Origin: Nocardia sp. NBC_01327
Lineage (GTDB): Bacteria > Actinomycetota > Actinomycetes > Mycobacteriales > Mycobacteriaceae
Length of the DNA: 64,000 bases
Direction: 5' to 3'
Assembly: GCF_035958815.1 (NCBI RefSeq)
Contig: NZ_CP108384.1
Span: 1-64,000 of the forward strand
A model generated the notes under the pieces. The model had not been told where the DNA came from and searched no databases. It saw only the letters and a program-made list of their open reading frames with translations. Below are positions 43,451 to 52,434 of this stretch, piece after piece (position 1 is the first letter of the stretch; the number at the start of each line of letters is the position of its first letter). Made by a program: the position numbers and the translations under genes.

Positions 43451-46400
43451 CCACCACGCGCCGATTCGTCCGTCCCGCCCGCATGGTCCGGGGTCCGAAA
43501 GTGCCTGCGGTGGCGGAGATTCGGCTGCAACCACCCACCGAATTGCCGAAACCTGTTCCGCAGTCCCGCATCAAGATGATCATGCCGGTCATCATGATGG
43601 CAGGTATGGCCGGAATGATGGTCATGATGTTCCGCGGCGGCGGCGCACTGTCACCGACCTCGATGCTCTTCCCGGTCATGATGCTGGGCTCGCTCGCCGG
43701 CACGCTGGGCGGGGCATTCGGTGGCAGTGGCGCCGGGGGAGCCGCACTCAATGAGGAACGCAAGGACTACCTGCGCAGCATCGCCGAACACCGCAAAACC
43801 GTGCTCACTTCCGAGGCGGAATTGCACGCCTACCTCCTCTACACCCATCCCGGACCGGACACGATCGGCGGGCTGGTCGGCGGACAGCGCATGTGGGAGA
43901 TCCAGGTCGCCAGCCAGCAATTCCTGCGGGTGCGCCTCGGCCGCGGCCGGATCGCCAACCAGGTGCGAGTGATCGTGCCGGAGGCGGCCCCGCTGGCCGA
44001 CCTCGACCCCGTCGGCGTGGTCGAGGTAACCCGGTTCGCCAAGGCCTACTCCACGGTCGGCGGCATGCCGATCGCCATCAATCTGCTCTCCACACCCGAG
44101 GTGGAGATCGGCGGCGAAGCAGCGACCGTGGCCGCCCTGGTGCGGTCCATCCTCGCCGAGGCCGTGGTGCTGCACGGCCCGGACCAGGTCGGCATCGCCG
44201 CAGTGCTCCCCGACCCGGATGCGCCGGAATGGGCGTGGCTGAAATGGTTGCCGCACACCCAACATCCCGGCGATCAGGACGCGATCGGCTCCAGCCGGAT
44301 GGTGTATCGCACCGTCGCGGAACTGCGGTCGAAAGTCCTGGCGGGGCTCAATCGGGGACCGTTCTCGGCCAACAGCCAGCCCTCCTCGGAGCGCAAGCAC
44401 TTCCTGCTGATCGTCGGTGTCGGCGGCGCCGCCAACGAACGGGACATCTCCGGCATCGACGGCTGCACCTGGCTGCGACTCGGCAGTACCGAGCAGCCGC
44501 TGCCGCGGGCCCTGCGCTTCACCATCGGCGAGGACCGGACCCTGCACGAAGTCACCCCCCGCGGCCTGCGCCGGGTCGGCGACGCGGACACCATGTCGGT
44601 CACCGCCAGCACTTCCCTGGCCAGGAGCCTTGCCCCCTACCGGCTTTCGACCGTTATCGAGGCGGTCACGGCCGAACAGGCCGTAGGCACCTCATGGGAA
44701 GAACTGGTAGGAATCGACGATCCGGGCGACATTCGAATCAACCAACATTGGACGACCCGGCGCGACAACGACCGTATACGGCTGAACATCCCATTCGGAT
44801 ACGACCCCGCTGGTGGCCTGGTCTACCTCGACATCAAGGAATCCGCCGAGGAGGGAATGGGCCCGCACGGAATGTGCATCGGCGCCACCGGCTCAGGCAA
44901 ATCAGAATTCCTCCGCACCCTCGTTCTTTCGGCAGTAGCGACCCACTCACCCGACGCGCTGAACCTACTTCTGGTCGACTTCAAGGGTGGCGCGACATTC
45001 CTCGGCTTCGACCGGTTGTCCCACGTGACCGCCGTCGTGACCAATATGGAGGAAGAGGCCGATCTCGTCACCCGCATGGAGGACGTGATCAGCGGCGAAA
45101 TGGCACGGCGGCAACGCATTCTGCGCGATGCGGGCAATTTCGCCAGCGTCGCCGACTATGAGCGCGCCCGCGAACAGGGCGCCCAGATCGACCCGATGCC
45201 CACCCTGCTGATCGTCCTCGACGAGTTCGCTGAACTGCTGGAACAACACCCGAGCTTCTCGAAACTCTTCGTCGCCATCGGCCGGCTCGGGCGCTCCCTG
45301 CGCATCCACCTGCTGCTCGCCTCACAGAAGGTGCCCTCCAGCCGGATCGGAGAGCTCGAAGCGCACCTGTCCTATCGAATTGCCTTGCGTACCAACCAGA
45401 CCAGCGACTCCCGCGACGCCATCGGCACCGCCGATGCCTACCATTTGCCCAAGAAGCCCGGGGCCGGATACCTGCGGGTAGGCGCGGGCGATCTGCAACG
45501 ATTCCAGGCCGCCTATGTCGGCGCCCCCTATGTGCCCGCGCTGCAGGCCGCCGCCCCCGGTGCGCAGCGAGCACGCCGCATGGGCGGGGGATATCGAGCC
45601 CCCCAATGCTTCACCGCCGCACCGATTATCGAAATGCAGACTGTCACTGCGGAACCTCAACTGCTCCTCGCGCCGGACGCCCCGGGTATCGAACCGGTGA
45701 CCGTCATGGAGACCGTCCTGCAGGAGCTCGCCGGGCAGGGCCGGGCCGCGCACCGTATGTGGCTGCCGCCCTTGATCGCGCCGCCGACCCTGGACCGGCT
45801 CGTGAAGTCGGTACCGGCGGGCAGTCTGCAACTGCCATGGGCCATTGTCGACAAGCCACGCCAGCAACGCCAGGACATCTGGTCGGTGGACCTGTCCGGC
45901 GCCGGCGGGCACGTCGCGGTGGTCGGTGGCCCCCAGTCGGGTAAATCGACTGCACTACAGACCTTGATCCTGTCCGCGGCCCTCACCCACACCCCCGAGC
46001 AGGTGCAGTTCTACTGCCTGGACTTCTCCGGCGGACTGTCCGCACTACGCGCACTGCCGCATATCGGCTCGATCGCCGCGGTCCGCGACGGCGACCGGGT
46101 GCGCCGCACCTTCGCACTGCTGAACAACCTCCTCGCGCGCCGCCAAGCCTTGTTCGCGAACCTGGGCATCGACTCCATGCGCGAGTTCCGCCGACGCCGC
46201 ACCTCCCCTCGGGAAGCGGCTCAGCTCACCGCGCACGGCGACGAACACGGCGATGTCTTCCTCGTCATCGATGGCTGGGACATCGGATTCAGCCCCAGTG
46301 GGCCATTTTTCGACGATTACCTCCCTTCGGTGGAATCCATTGCACTGCAAGGTATCAACTACGGAATTCACCTGGTGATCAGTAGCTCCCGGTGGGCCGC

Positions 46401-47448
46401 CGTCCGGCCCGCGATCAAGGATCTGATCCAGACCCGGTTGGAGATGCGCCTGGGCGACCTGACCGACACCGTATTCACCGCGCACCGTCACACCGTGGCC
46501 GCCATCCCGGCGAACCGCCCAGGCCGCTGCATATCCACCGACGCCCTGCACATGCTCACCGCACTACCGCGCATCGACGGAGTCACCGACACGGAATCCC
46601 TTGCCACGGGCCTGAATACGGCCATCGAAACACTCATCCGCACCTACCCGGGCCGCCGCGCACCCGAGGTGAAACTGCTGCCCGCACGCCTCAGCATCGA
46701 TGACATCAGCGTGCCCCTGCCCCCGGCCGCCACGCTCGCCCAGCGGCTCGTGCTGCCCTTCGGCCTGCGCGAATCAGATCTCAGCCCGGCCGCAGTCGAC
46801 TTCGCCGTCTCGACCCACCTGGTGGTGCTCGGATCCTCCGGATGCGGCAAATCGACGGTGCTCGCGGCGTTCCTGGAATCGATCCGCCGCCAGTTCACCC
46901 CCGAACAGGCGCGCGTGCTACTGATCGACTATCGCAGACAGCATATGGACGCGCTGCCGGAAAAAATGCTGCTCGGATACTTGACCAGCGAACGCGATCT
47001 CACCGACGGGCTGAAACCGTTCGCGGCGAAGATGCGTGATCGCCGCGCACCGGACGGGGTGACCTCACAGCAGCTCAAGGACCGTTCCTGGTGGGCAGGT
47101 CCGGAGATCTTCGTCGTGGTGGACGACTATCACATGGTCTCCCAGCGCGGACAGCTCAATCCGCTCGATCCGATCAAGGACCTCATTGTCGACGGCCGCG
47201 ATACCGGCCTGCATGTGATCGCCGCGCGCAATATCGCCCAAGCCGATTCAGCCATGTACGACAACGTGCTCGGGCAGATCAAGAACCTGAATTCCTCAGG
47301 GTTCGTCATGGACGGATCGAAATTGGACGGCATGCTCATTGGCGATGTGAAGGCAACCAAACAACCGGTCGGCCGAGGCATATTCGTCGAACCGCTCATT
47401 GCCCGCCGCGACCTCGTTCAGGCCGCCATGCCGACACAGGCAAAGTAG
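43447..47448 (+). CDS. eccC: ESX FtsK/SpoIIIE-type motor ATPase EccC, single chain
   Basis: The 1333-residue protein has two membrane helices near residues 40-90 and three FtsK-like ATPase domains, with Walker A motifs GATGSGKSE (about 479), GGPQSGKST (about 828) and GSSGCGKST (about 1129). Walker B-type stretches are LLIVLDEFAEL, VFLVIDGWD and IFVVVDDYH. EccC recognises substrates with its last ATPase and drives export with its first. In ESX-1 the gene is split in two, while here all domains are in one chain as in ESX-2, -3 and -5. All three Walker A lysines are present. Confidence 0.95.
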   Translation: MTTTRRFVRPARMVRGPKVPAVAEIRLQPPTELPKPVPQSRIKMIMPVIMMAGMAGMMVMMFRGGGALSPTSMLFPVMMLGSLAGTLGGAFGGSGAGGAALNEERKDYLRSIAEHRKTVLTSEAELHAYLLYTHPGPDTIGGLVGGQRMWEIQVASQQFLRVRLGRGRIANQVRVIVPEAAPLADLDPVGVVEVTRFAKAYSTVGGMPIAINLLSTPEVEIGGEAATVAALVRSILAEAVVLHGPDQVGIAAVLPDPDAPEWAWLKWLPHTQHPGDQDAIGSSRMVYRTVAELRSKVLAGLNRGPFSANSQPSSERKHFLLIVGVGGAANERDISGIDGCTWLRLGSTEQPLPRALRFTIGEDRTLHEVTPRGLRRVGDADTMSVTASTSLARSLAPYRLSTVIEAVTAEQAVGTSWEELVGIDDPGDIRINQHWTTRRDNDRIRLNIPFGYDPAGGLVYLDIKESAEEGMGPHGMCIGATGSGKSEFLRTLVLSAVATHSPDALNLLLVDFKGGATFLGFDRLSHVTAVVTNMEEEADLVTRMEDVISGEMARRQRILRDAGNFASVADYERAREQGAQIDPMPTLLIVLDEFAELLEQHPSFSKLFVAIGRLGRSLRIHLLLASQKVPSSRIGELEAHLSYRIALRTNQTSDSRDAIGTADAYHLPKKPGAGYLRVGAGDLQRFQAAYVGAPYVPALQAAAPGAQRARRMGGGYRAPQCFTAAPIIEMQTVTAEPQLLLAPDAPGIEPVTVMETVLQELAGQGRAAHRMWLPPLIAPPTLDRLVKSVPAGSLQLPWAIVDKPRQQRQDIWSVDLSGAGGHVAVVGGPQSGKSTALQTLILSAALTHTPEQVQFYCLDFSGGLSALRALPHIGSIAAVRDGDRVRRTFALLNNLLARRQALFANLGIDSMREFRRRRTSPREAAQLTAHGDEHGDVFLVIDGWDIGFSPSGPFFDDYLPSVESIALQGINYGIHLVISSSRWAAVRPAIKDLIQTRLEMRLGDLTDTVFTAHRHTVAAIPANRPGRCISTDALHMLTALPRIDGVTDTESLATGLNTAIETLIRTYPGRRAPEVKLLPARLSIDDISVPLPPAATLAQRLVLPFGLRESDLSPAAVDFAVSTHLVVLGSSGCGKSTVLAAFLESIRRQFTPEQARVLLIDYRRQHMDALPEKMLLGYLTSERDLTDGLKPFAAKMRDRRAPDGVTSQQLKDRSWWAGPEIFVVVDDYHMVSQRGQLNPLDPIKDLIVDGRDTGLHVIAARNIAQADSAMYDNVLGQIKNLNSSGFVMDGSKLDGMLIGDVKATKQPVGRGIFVEPLIARRDLVQAAMPTQAK

Positions 47449-47496
47449 GCCAAACTTTCTCCTCTGACCAGCGGCGATACCCTAAAACAAGTCATC

Positions 47497-47512
47497 TTCC
47501 CAACATTGGGAA
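47497..47512. promoter_or_regulatory. Palindromic operator candidate, type 1 (TTCCC-AACATT-GGGAA), PE/PPE/esx promoter
   Basis: A full match to the consensus, in the 125-base gap between eccC and the PE gene. It marks a probable internal promoter that would let PE, PPE and the esx pair be expressed separately from eccA-C. Confidence 0.65.
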
Positions 47513-47573
47513 TGCAATAGCGTTTGCTGTACCGCTTCCACTCGAACTGGTAACCAGTCGTTAGGAGATGATC

Positions 47574-47894
47574 ATGGCTCTCGAAATCCTCCCCGAGGAT
47601 CTCCCGGTCATCAGCGCGCAACTGAGCGCGAATCACGCCAGTCTGACTTCAGTCATTGCCGCGGCAGCAGCGGCGGCCTTGCCGGGATCCGCCGGCTGTG
47701 ACGCCGTGTCTACCAGCATAATCGGGCCTGCATTCCATGCCTATCAGCCTCAGTTCTTCGGCGTCACCGCGACCGGGCTGGCTCACATGCAGACGAGGGC
47801 GGAGTTGCTCGGTCCGGTGAGCCTCATGTATGCGGCGAGCGATCAAACCGGGGGCGCCGAAGTCACGGCACAGGTCGCCGGGCTGGCAACCTAA
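47574..47894 (+). CDS. PE-family protein
   Basis: The 106-residue protein has a PE-domain helical hairpin (LPVISAQLSANHASLTSVIA) with YAASD at residues 86-90 as the YxxxD/E export signal. PE proteins form heterodimers with PPE proteins; the PPE gene follows 25 bases downstream. The classic Pro-Glu at positions 8-9 is visible here as P7-E8. TTAGGAG lies 6 bases before ATG 47574; a start six bases earlier is possible but leaves no room for the ribosome-binding site. Confidence 0.85.
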   Translation: MALEILPEDLPVISAQLSANHASLTSVIAAAAAAALPGSAGCDAVSTSIIGPAFHAYQPQFFGVTATGLAHMQTRAELLGPVSLMYAASDQTGGAEVTAQVAGLAT

Positions 47895-47919
47895 CCGCAT
47901 CGCCCGGTCGAGAGACAAC

Positions 47920-49266
47920 ATGCTTTCCCCCGCCTTTTCCCCTGCATTCGACTTTATGGCGCTTCCCCCGGAGTGGAATGCCGGACTACTGTTCGCAGGT
48001 CTCGGCCCGGGTCCCCTCATGGCTACTGCTGCCGCGTACCAGTCCATCAGCGTCGCGCTGGCCGCCGCCGCATCCGCGTCCGACGCCTCTATGGGCGCGA
48101 TGTCCGTTGCATGGAGCAGCCCGGCGGCCGAGCAGGCGCAGCAGGCATTCGGTATCGACACCGCGTGGTTGCGCACGCAGGCCGAAAATGCGGGGCTGGC
48201 GTCCTATCTGGCGACGATGGTTGCCGGTGCCATTATCACGGCGTGGGGCGCCATGCCGAAGGTGCCGGAAATCAATGCTGTGAAACTGGCGGAACACGCG
48301 CTGGTACTCACCAACAACATGGGGCAGAACACCCCGGCAATCGCGGGCCTCGAGAGCGTGTACTTAGCCATGTGGGTAGCCGCTGCGATGACGATGGCCA
48401 GTTACGCGGCGGATGCCGGGGCTTTTGTGTCACTGCTGCCACCCCCTGCCACCCCTCCTCCAATCGCCGGTGGAAACCCCGTAGGTGCGATACCCGCAGA
48501 CTTGCTGCCCTCGGCTCTCGGAGGTGCACCGGCCGGAATCGACTTAGCCGGAAGCAGTTTCAGCTCGCTGCCAGGTGGTGGGACGGGTGCCGGGGTTGGC
48601 GCCGGGCCCGTCCTCGGTGGATCGGCTCCGCGCCAGGTGGGTGCCGGAGGCGGCGAGACTCAGGCAGGCGGAGGACCGGCCAACGGCAGCCCTGGCCAGC
48701 AGGGCGGTGGGAGTGGGCAATCTACCCCGCCTGGGGCAGATGCTTCACAGCCGGTTTCCGTTGTGCAACAGGCACTTCCACCTGCCGAGGCCCCGAGTAA
48801 CCCCGGAGCCGATGCTGCCGGCGGAGACGGGACAATGCTTGATCCGGCCAGCGGCTTCCACGGCTCATCACCGAATTCGACCACATTGGCCGGACTGAAT
48901 GGAGGCGTGGGCAGTGTGGTCCCGCTCGGCATGACCACCGGCGGAGCTGCCGCAATGTCGGGCACTGCCACCGGGTTTCGCATGCCGACCACCTGGACAT
49001 CGGGAGCCACTCGGGCCTTCGGATCCACAGCGAGCAACGCCACCTCCGAGCCGATAGCGCAGCGGACCGCGCCCAGAGGTGCCAGCGCACCCGAGGAGCG
49101 GCTGCGACGGCGACGCGACCCGGAAGAACACAGCTCCACCAAGGCGTTCTCACCCGGCGAACCGCAGGAAGCGCCGACGCTCGAACAGTCGCCAGCAATC
49201 GGCGTCATCGGATACAGCGACACCGACGCCGAGCAGGAATCAGCTACGGAGCAGCTACTGCATTAG
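47920..49266 (+). CDS. PPE-family protein
   Basis: The N-terminal 180 residues are a PPE domain, opening with FDFMALPPEWNAGLLFAG and showing the long helical pair, with the usual WXG turn replaced by WSSPAAEQA. It pairs with the preceding PE protein, and EspG (50130) would bind its tip. The C-terminal 270 residues are Gly/Pro/Ser-rich and disordered, with a basic, acidic-ended tail (EERLRRRRDPEE). ATG 47920 places the conserved PPE start at residue 14; ATG 47956 within the motif would be too short. Confidence 0.88.
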   Translation: MLSPAFSPAFDFMALPPEWNAGLLFAGLGPGPLMATAAAYQSISVALAAAASASDASMGAMSVAWSSPAAEQAQQAFGIDTAWLRTQAENAGLASYLATMVAGAIITAWGAMPKVPEINAVKLAEHALVLTNNMGQNTPAIAGLESVYLAMWVAAAMTMASYAADAGAFVSLLPPPATPPPIAGGNPVGAIPADLLPSALGGAPAGIDLAGSSFSSLPGGGTGAGVGAGPVLGGSAPRQVGAGGGETQAGGGPANGSPGQQGGGSGQSTPPGADASQPVSVVQQALPPAEAPSNPGADAAGGDGTMLDPASGFHGSSPNSTTLAGLNGGVGSVVPLGMTTGGAAAMSGTATGFRMPTTWTSGATRAFGSTASNATSEPIAQRTAPRGASAPEERLRRRRDPEEHSSTKAFSPGEPQEAPTLEQSPAIGVIGYSDTDAEQESATEQLLH

Positions 49267-49377
49267 GGGTTCCGACCCGCCGAAGATTCGAATCCAACCT
49301 CCGAATTATTCATCCCGAAACGTCCCCAACAAATTTCTGGGGCGCACTCAATGCCAAATCACGAAAGGAAGTTCGAA

Positions 49378-49713
49378 ATGGCTATCTATACCGGTGAGCC
49401 CGACAAACTGCATCAGGTCGGAGATAGCACCCTGGGCTGCTACGACGAGTTAAAGGCATATCTGACATCGATGACCCAAGTTCAGCGGGGCCTTGCAACT
49501 GCTGTAGTCAGTCCTGGTGCCGGAAATGCCATACAGAATGTCGTCGGAGATGCGGTACAAAAAGGTTATTCTCTGGCAGCTACCCTGTATGAAATCGTAC
49601 ACCAGCTGAAGGTAACGGGTGTGCATGTCGAAAATTCCGATCTCGATTCCGCTTCCCAGCTCAATGCCAAGGTCGGCGCGGGGACTTCCAAGGTTGACAC
49701 CAATTGGGCATGA
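49378..49713 (+). CDS. WXG100-superfamily Esx protein (EsxD/EsxB position)
   Basis: The 111-residue helical-hairpin protein follows PPE and precedes a second small Esx gene, the fixed order in ESX loci. The turn has SPGAGNAIQN instead of W-x-G. Its size is close to the roughly 107 residues of mycobacterial EsxD, first of the esxD-esxC pair of ESX-2. I see no YxxxD/E at the C-terminus (it ends in KVDTNWA). GAAAGGAAG lies at a good distance ahead of ATG 49378. A weak CCCCA...TGGGG hairpin (49324-49342) lies upstream. Confidence 0.75.
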   Translation: MAIYTGEPDKLHQVGDSTLGCYDELKAYLTSMTQVQRGLATAVVSPGAGNAIQNVVGDAVQKGYSLAATLYEIVHQLKVTGVHVENSDLDSASQLNAKVGAGTSKVDTNWA

Positions 49714-49757
49714 TCCGTTCGCAGTCGACACCAACTCATACGAAAGGCTGATATTCC

Positions 49758-50045
49758 ATGAAATACAACTTCGACGAGGTTGACCAGCACACCGGCAGTC
49801 TCCTGCAAATCATCCAAGGAATGGAAGATAACTACAACCGCATCGTCAGCCTGAAGACAGACCTCCTGAACAGCTTCCAAGGTGCGGGCGCGCAAGGTTA
49901 CACCGAAATCATGGCCGTACTCGACGGCAAAATGAATCCCTACCACGACAGTCTGACCGCCTCCCGCACTGCGATCGTTAACGCGGCCGCTCTTATGAAT
50001 ACGACTGACCACGCCGCTGGCGTCAACTTCCACCACATCGCCTAG
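49758..50045 (+). CDS. WXG100-superfamily Esx protein (EsxC/EsxA position)
   Basis: The 95-residue protein has two helices joined by FQGAGAQGYTEIM, where F-Q-G takes the place of W-x-G. The GAQGY stretch resembles, from memory, the turn of mycobacterial EsxC, which is also 95 residues long. It should form a heterodimer with the preceding Esx protein and be secreted. It has no YxxxD/E, so the signal of the pair, if any, is not of the standard type. GAAAGG precedes the ATG. A long hairpin follows the stop codon. Confidence 0.8.
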   Translation: MKYNFDEVDQHTGSLLQIIQGMEDNYNRIVSLKTDLLNSFQGAGAQGYTEIMAVLDGKMNPYHDSLTASRTAIVNAAALMNTTDHAAGVNFHHIA

Positions 50046-50049
50046 TGGT

Positions 50050-50105
50050 AATGCAGCCCCGGCTCGGCCGGTTGCCACCCCTCTCGGTGCGGCTCGGGCT
50101 GCATT
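50050..50105 (+). terminator. Hairpin between esx pair and espG (attenuator or 3'-end stabiliser)
   Basis: AATGCAGCCC (50050-50059) and GGGCTGCATT (50096-50105) pair perfectly over 10 bp around a 36-base GC-rich loop that can fold further. It starts 5 bases after the esx stop. Without a U-tract, partial termination or protection of the esx mRNA 3' end is likelier than full termination, since espG to eccE follow with no other visible promoter. Confidence 0.6.
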
Positions 50106-50129
50106 CCACAACCGGACATCGGTGAAGAA

Positions 50130-50957
50130 GTGAACAACGATCCCGTCGCGATCGATCTGAATGTCGATGCCGCCCTGTTGTTGAAAGACCTGGTCGGCAT
50201 CGACTCATATCCATCGGTACTTGCTGTGCTGCCGAATATCTACCGCATCGATGATCGCGACCGGGTACGCGCCGTCGTCGCCGCCGAACTCCGCGAGATC
50301 GGCGTCCTCAGCGACGACGGCGTACATCCGGTGGTCGAGCAGTGGCTGCATTGTCTGTACCGGCCGGACGTCGAACTGGCGGCCCGCATCGTGGATACCG
50401 CACTGCCCGAAGAACAGCGCAGGATGCTGCGATTGTCCCTGGTCCGCCGTGGCGGGAGCCATGTGCTCGCTGTGCGCTGTGACGACCATGTCGTCATCCA
50501 ATCGGTATTCACCGAAGGCGAGCGACTCGATGCTGTGGCGGCAGCATTGATCGCTGCTCTGGGACCGGTACCCGCGCTCGGTTTCAGGCCGCTGACCGCC
50601 ACCGGCGACCAATTCGCCGAAGTCCCTTCCGATCCGGCGGAACGACGCCAGGCCTTGCTCGAGCTGGGCGCGGGATCGCACACCGCGACGGTGCTCACCC
50701 GCGCGATGGACGAGATCGTGCGGCGCGCCGAAGTGCTGATGATCGAACACCACGACGGCGCGGATGCCGCGCTGGAGCTGTGCCTGAGCGTGTTGGACAC
50801 CGAGTCCGGCCGGATCGCGGTCATCCCTCAGCGCGCCATGAACGGAGAGGTGCACTCCACGTATCTGCCCGGCGACGAGGCGACCCTGCACGCGGGCATC
50901 CGGGCGCTGGTTGAACTGCTACCCGGCCGCAGCTGGTTCCAGACCAGACGAATGTGA
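50130..50957 (+). CDS. espG: PE/PPE chaperone EspG
   Basis: The 275-residue cytosolic protein fits EspG in size, position and fold pattern: a beta-rich central sheet (VLAVRCDDHVVIQSVF), helices and a helical end (ALVELLPGRSWFQTRR). EspG binds the tip of the PPE protein of its own system and hands the PE-PPE pair to the machine, with EccA recycling it. Sequence conservation is low in this family, so the call leans on context. The start ATG-type codon at 50130 is GTG preceded by TGAAGAA. Confidence 0.8.
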   Translation: MNNDPVAIDLNVDAALLLKDLVGIDSYPSVLAVLPNIYRIDDRDRVRAVVAAELREIGVLSDDGVHPVVEQWLHCLYRPDVELAARIVDTALPEEQRRMLRLSLVRRGGSHVLAVRCDDHVVIQSVFTEGERLDAVAAALIAALGPVPALGFRPLTATGDQFAEVPSDPAERRQALLELGAGSHTATVLTRAMDEIVRRAEVLMIEHHDGADAALELCLSVLDTESGRIAVIPQRAMNGEVHSTYLPGDEATLHAGIRALVELLPGRSWFQTRRM

Positions 50958-50982
50958 TTGTCCCTCTGGGATTTTCGAGAGG

Positions 50983-52434
50983 ATGAGGGAATTGAACCGA
51001 GCACCCAGCAGTAATGGTGAGGCCGCAGGTTCGGTGCGGACTCCGGGCGGCTACGACGCCTACTTCGCCGAGTCGGACGACAGCGAGGCCTCCAGCAGAA
51101 TCTGGCGCGAAACCGTCACCGGCCGCGGTACCCGTCATCAGCAACCCACCGCTGATATTCCGACGGCCCGACCGCACGGCGACGTCGCGCAGGCGGCTGT
51201 CCCGGAGCAGATGCCTGGGTCCGCGCTGCCAGGCGCACCGGCTGCGAACTCGGGATTCCCTAGTCCCTCCCACACCTCTCCTGTGAACGCGGGCTTCGAC
51301 CAGTACGCGATGTCAGGTGCTTCGACCCTGCCTCCGGCCGCTGCGCCCGCGCCACCGCCCACCGCCGCGCCTCCCGCCGTCCGGTGGCCGGATCAGGCGA
51401 TCCCGATGGCCGCGCCTCCGGCATCCGAGCGGAGGGGCGGCCAGGAATCGGACCGGGTCGAGGTCTTTCCTATCGCGCTGACTTCCGCTGAACTGCTGGC
51501 CGATATCGCCGCGAGCAGGCAGGCTCATCTCCGGTCCACCGCCGGTATGCGCGGTGCGCTGAACAAGGTCGGCTTCAATATCGGTTTGTCGCCCGCCGAG
51601 CAGGCGACCGAAAACCGTCACGGCCGCATCCGACGCCAGCTGACCGCGACGTATCAGATCGCTGTGCTGAATGTGAAGGGCGGAGCGGGCCGGACAACCA
51701 CGGTGGCGACCCTCGGCTCGACCTTCGCCGCGCTGCGCCCGGACCGGGTCGTGGCCATCGACGCGAACCCCGATTTCGGCGACCTGTCCAGCCGTACCAA
51801 CCGGCATCCCTACGGTCTGACGCTGCGCGACCTTGCGCAGGAACCACAGCTGGACGCCTTCTCCGCGGTGCAGTCCTTCGCCGCCATCACCTCCGCCAAC
51901 CTGGCCGTGGTCGCCTCGCCCTGGTCGACGGCCGCCGTCGCCGCGCTGTCCGGCCCGGAATACCTCTCCGCCGTCACCATCCTGCGCCGTCACTACAACC
52001 TGCTCGTGGTCGACTGCGGCACAGGCGTTTTCGATTCAGCGACCACCGCCGTCCTGGAATCCAGCGATGCGGTCGTGGTGGTCACCCCGGCGACGGTCCG
52101 CGGCGTCACCGGGGCCGTCGCCACCCTCGAATGGCTCAATTCCCACGGCCAGTACCGGCTCGCCGCGAAATCGACGATCGCGATCGTCCACCAGCACCCG
52201 GCCAAACCGGTCGTCGAGACCGCCCGGATCGAAGAGCTGTTCGCCACCGCGCAGCGCCCGACCTTCGTCATCCCCTACGACCAACACCTCACCGAAGGCG
52301 GTGAGATCGACCTGCGCCTACTCGACAGCGACACCGCGCTCGCGTTCGAGGAGCTCGCGGCCACCCTCGCCGACGGATTCCCGGCCACCCTCACCACCGG
52401 GTACACCCACCACACCCGAGGAGGATGGCAGTGA
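50983..52434 (+). CDS. EspI-like ParA/MinD-type ATPase with disordered N-terminus
   Basis: The first 150 residues are Pro/Ala-rich and disordered. A ParA/MinD-like ATPase follows, with a deviant Walker A KGGAGRTTT at about residue 232 and VVAIDANPDFGDLSS after it. ESX-1 EspI and the ParA-like protein of ESX-2 have the same build and lie next to eccD. EspI is linked to shutting ESX-1 down at low ATP. The start is uncertain: ATG 50983 and TTG 50992 avoid the overlap with espG, whereas the longest frame from 50911 overlaps it by 47 bases. It is coupled to eccD by overlap. Confidence 0.8.
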   Translation: MRELNRAPSSNGEAAGSVRTPGGYDAYFAESDDSEASSRIWRETVTGRGTRHQQPTADIPTARPHGDVAQAAVPEQMPGSALPGAPAANSGFPSPSHTSPVNAGFDQYAMSGASTLPPAAAPAPPPTAAPPAVRWPDQAIPMAAPPASERRGGQESDRVEVFPIALTSAELLADIAASRQAHLRSTAGMRGALNKVGFNIGLSPAEQATENRHGRIRRQLTATYQIAVLNVKGGAGRTTTVATLGSTFAALRPDRVVAIDANPDFGDLSSRTNRHPYGLTLRDLAQEPQLDAFSAVQSFAAITSANLAVVASPWSTAAVAALSGPEYLSAVTILRRHYNLLVVDCGTGVFDSATTAVLESSDAVVVVTPATVRGVTGAVATLEWLNSHGQYRLAAKSTIAIVHQHPAKPVVETARIEELFATAQRPTFVIPYDQHLTEGGEIDLRLLDSDTALAFEELAATLADGFPATLTTGYTHHTRGGWQ

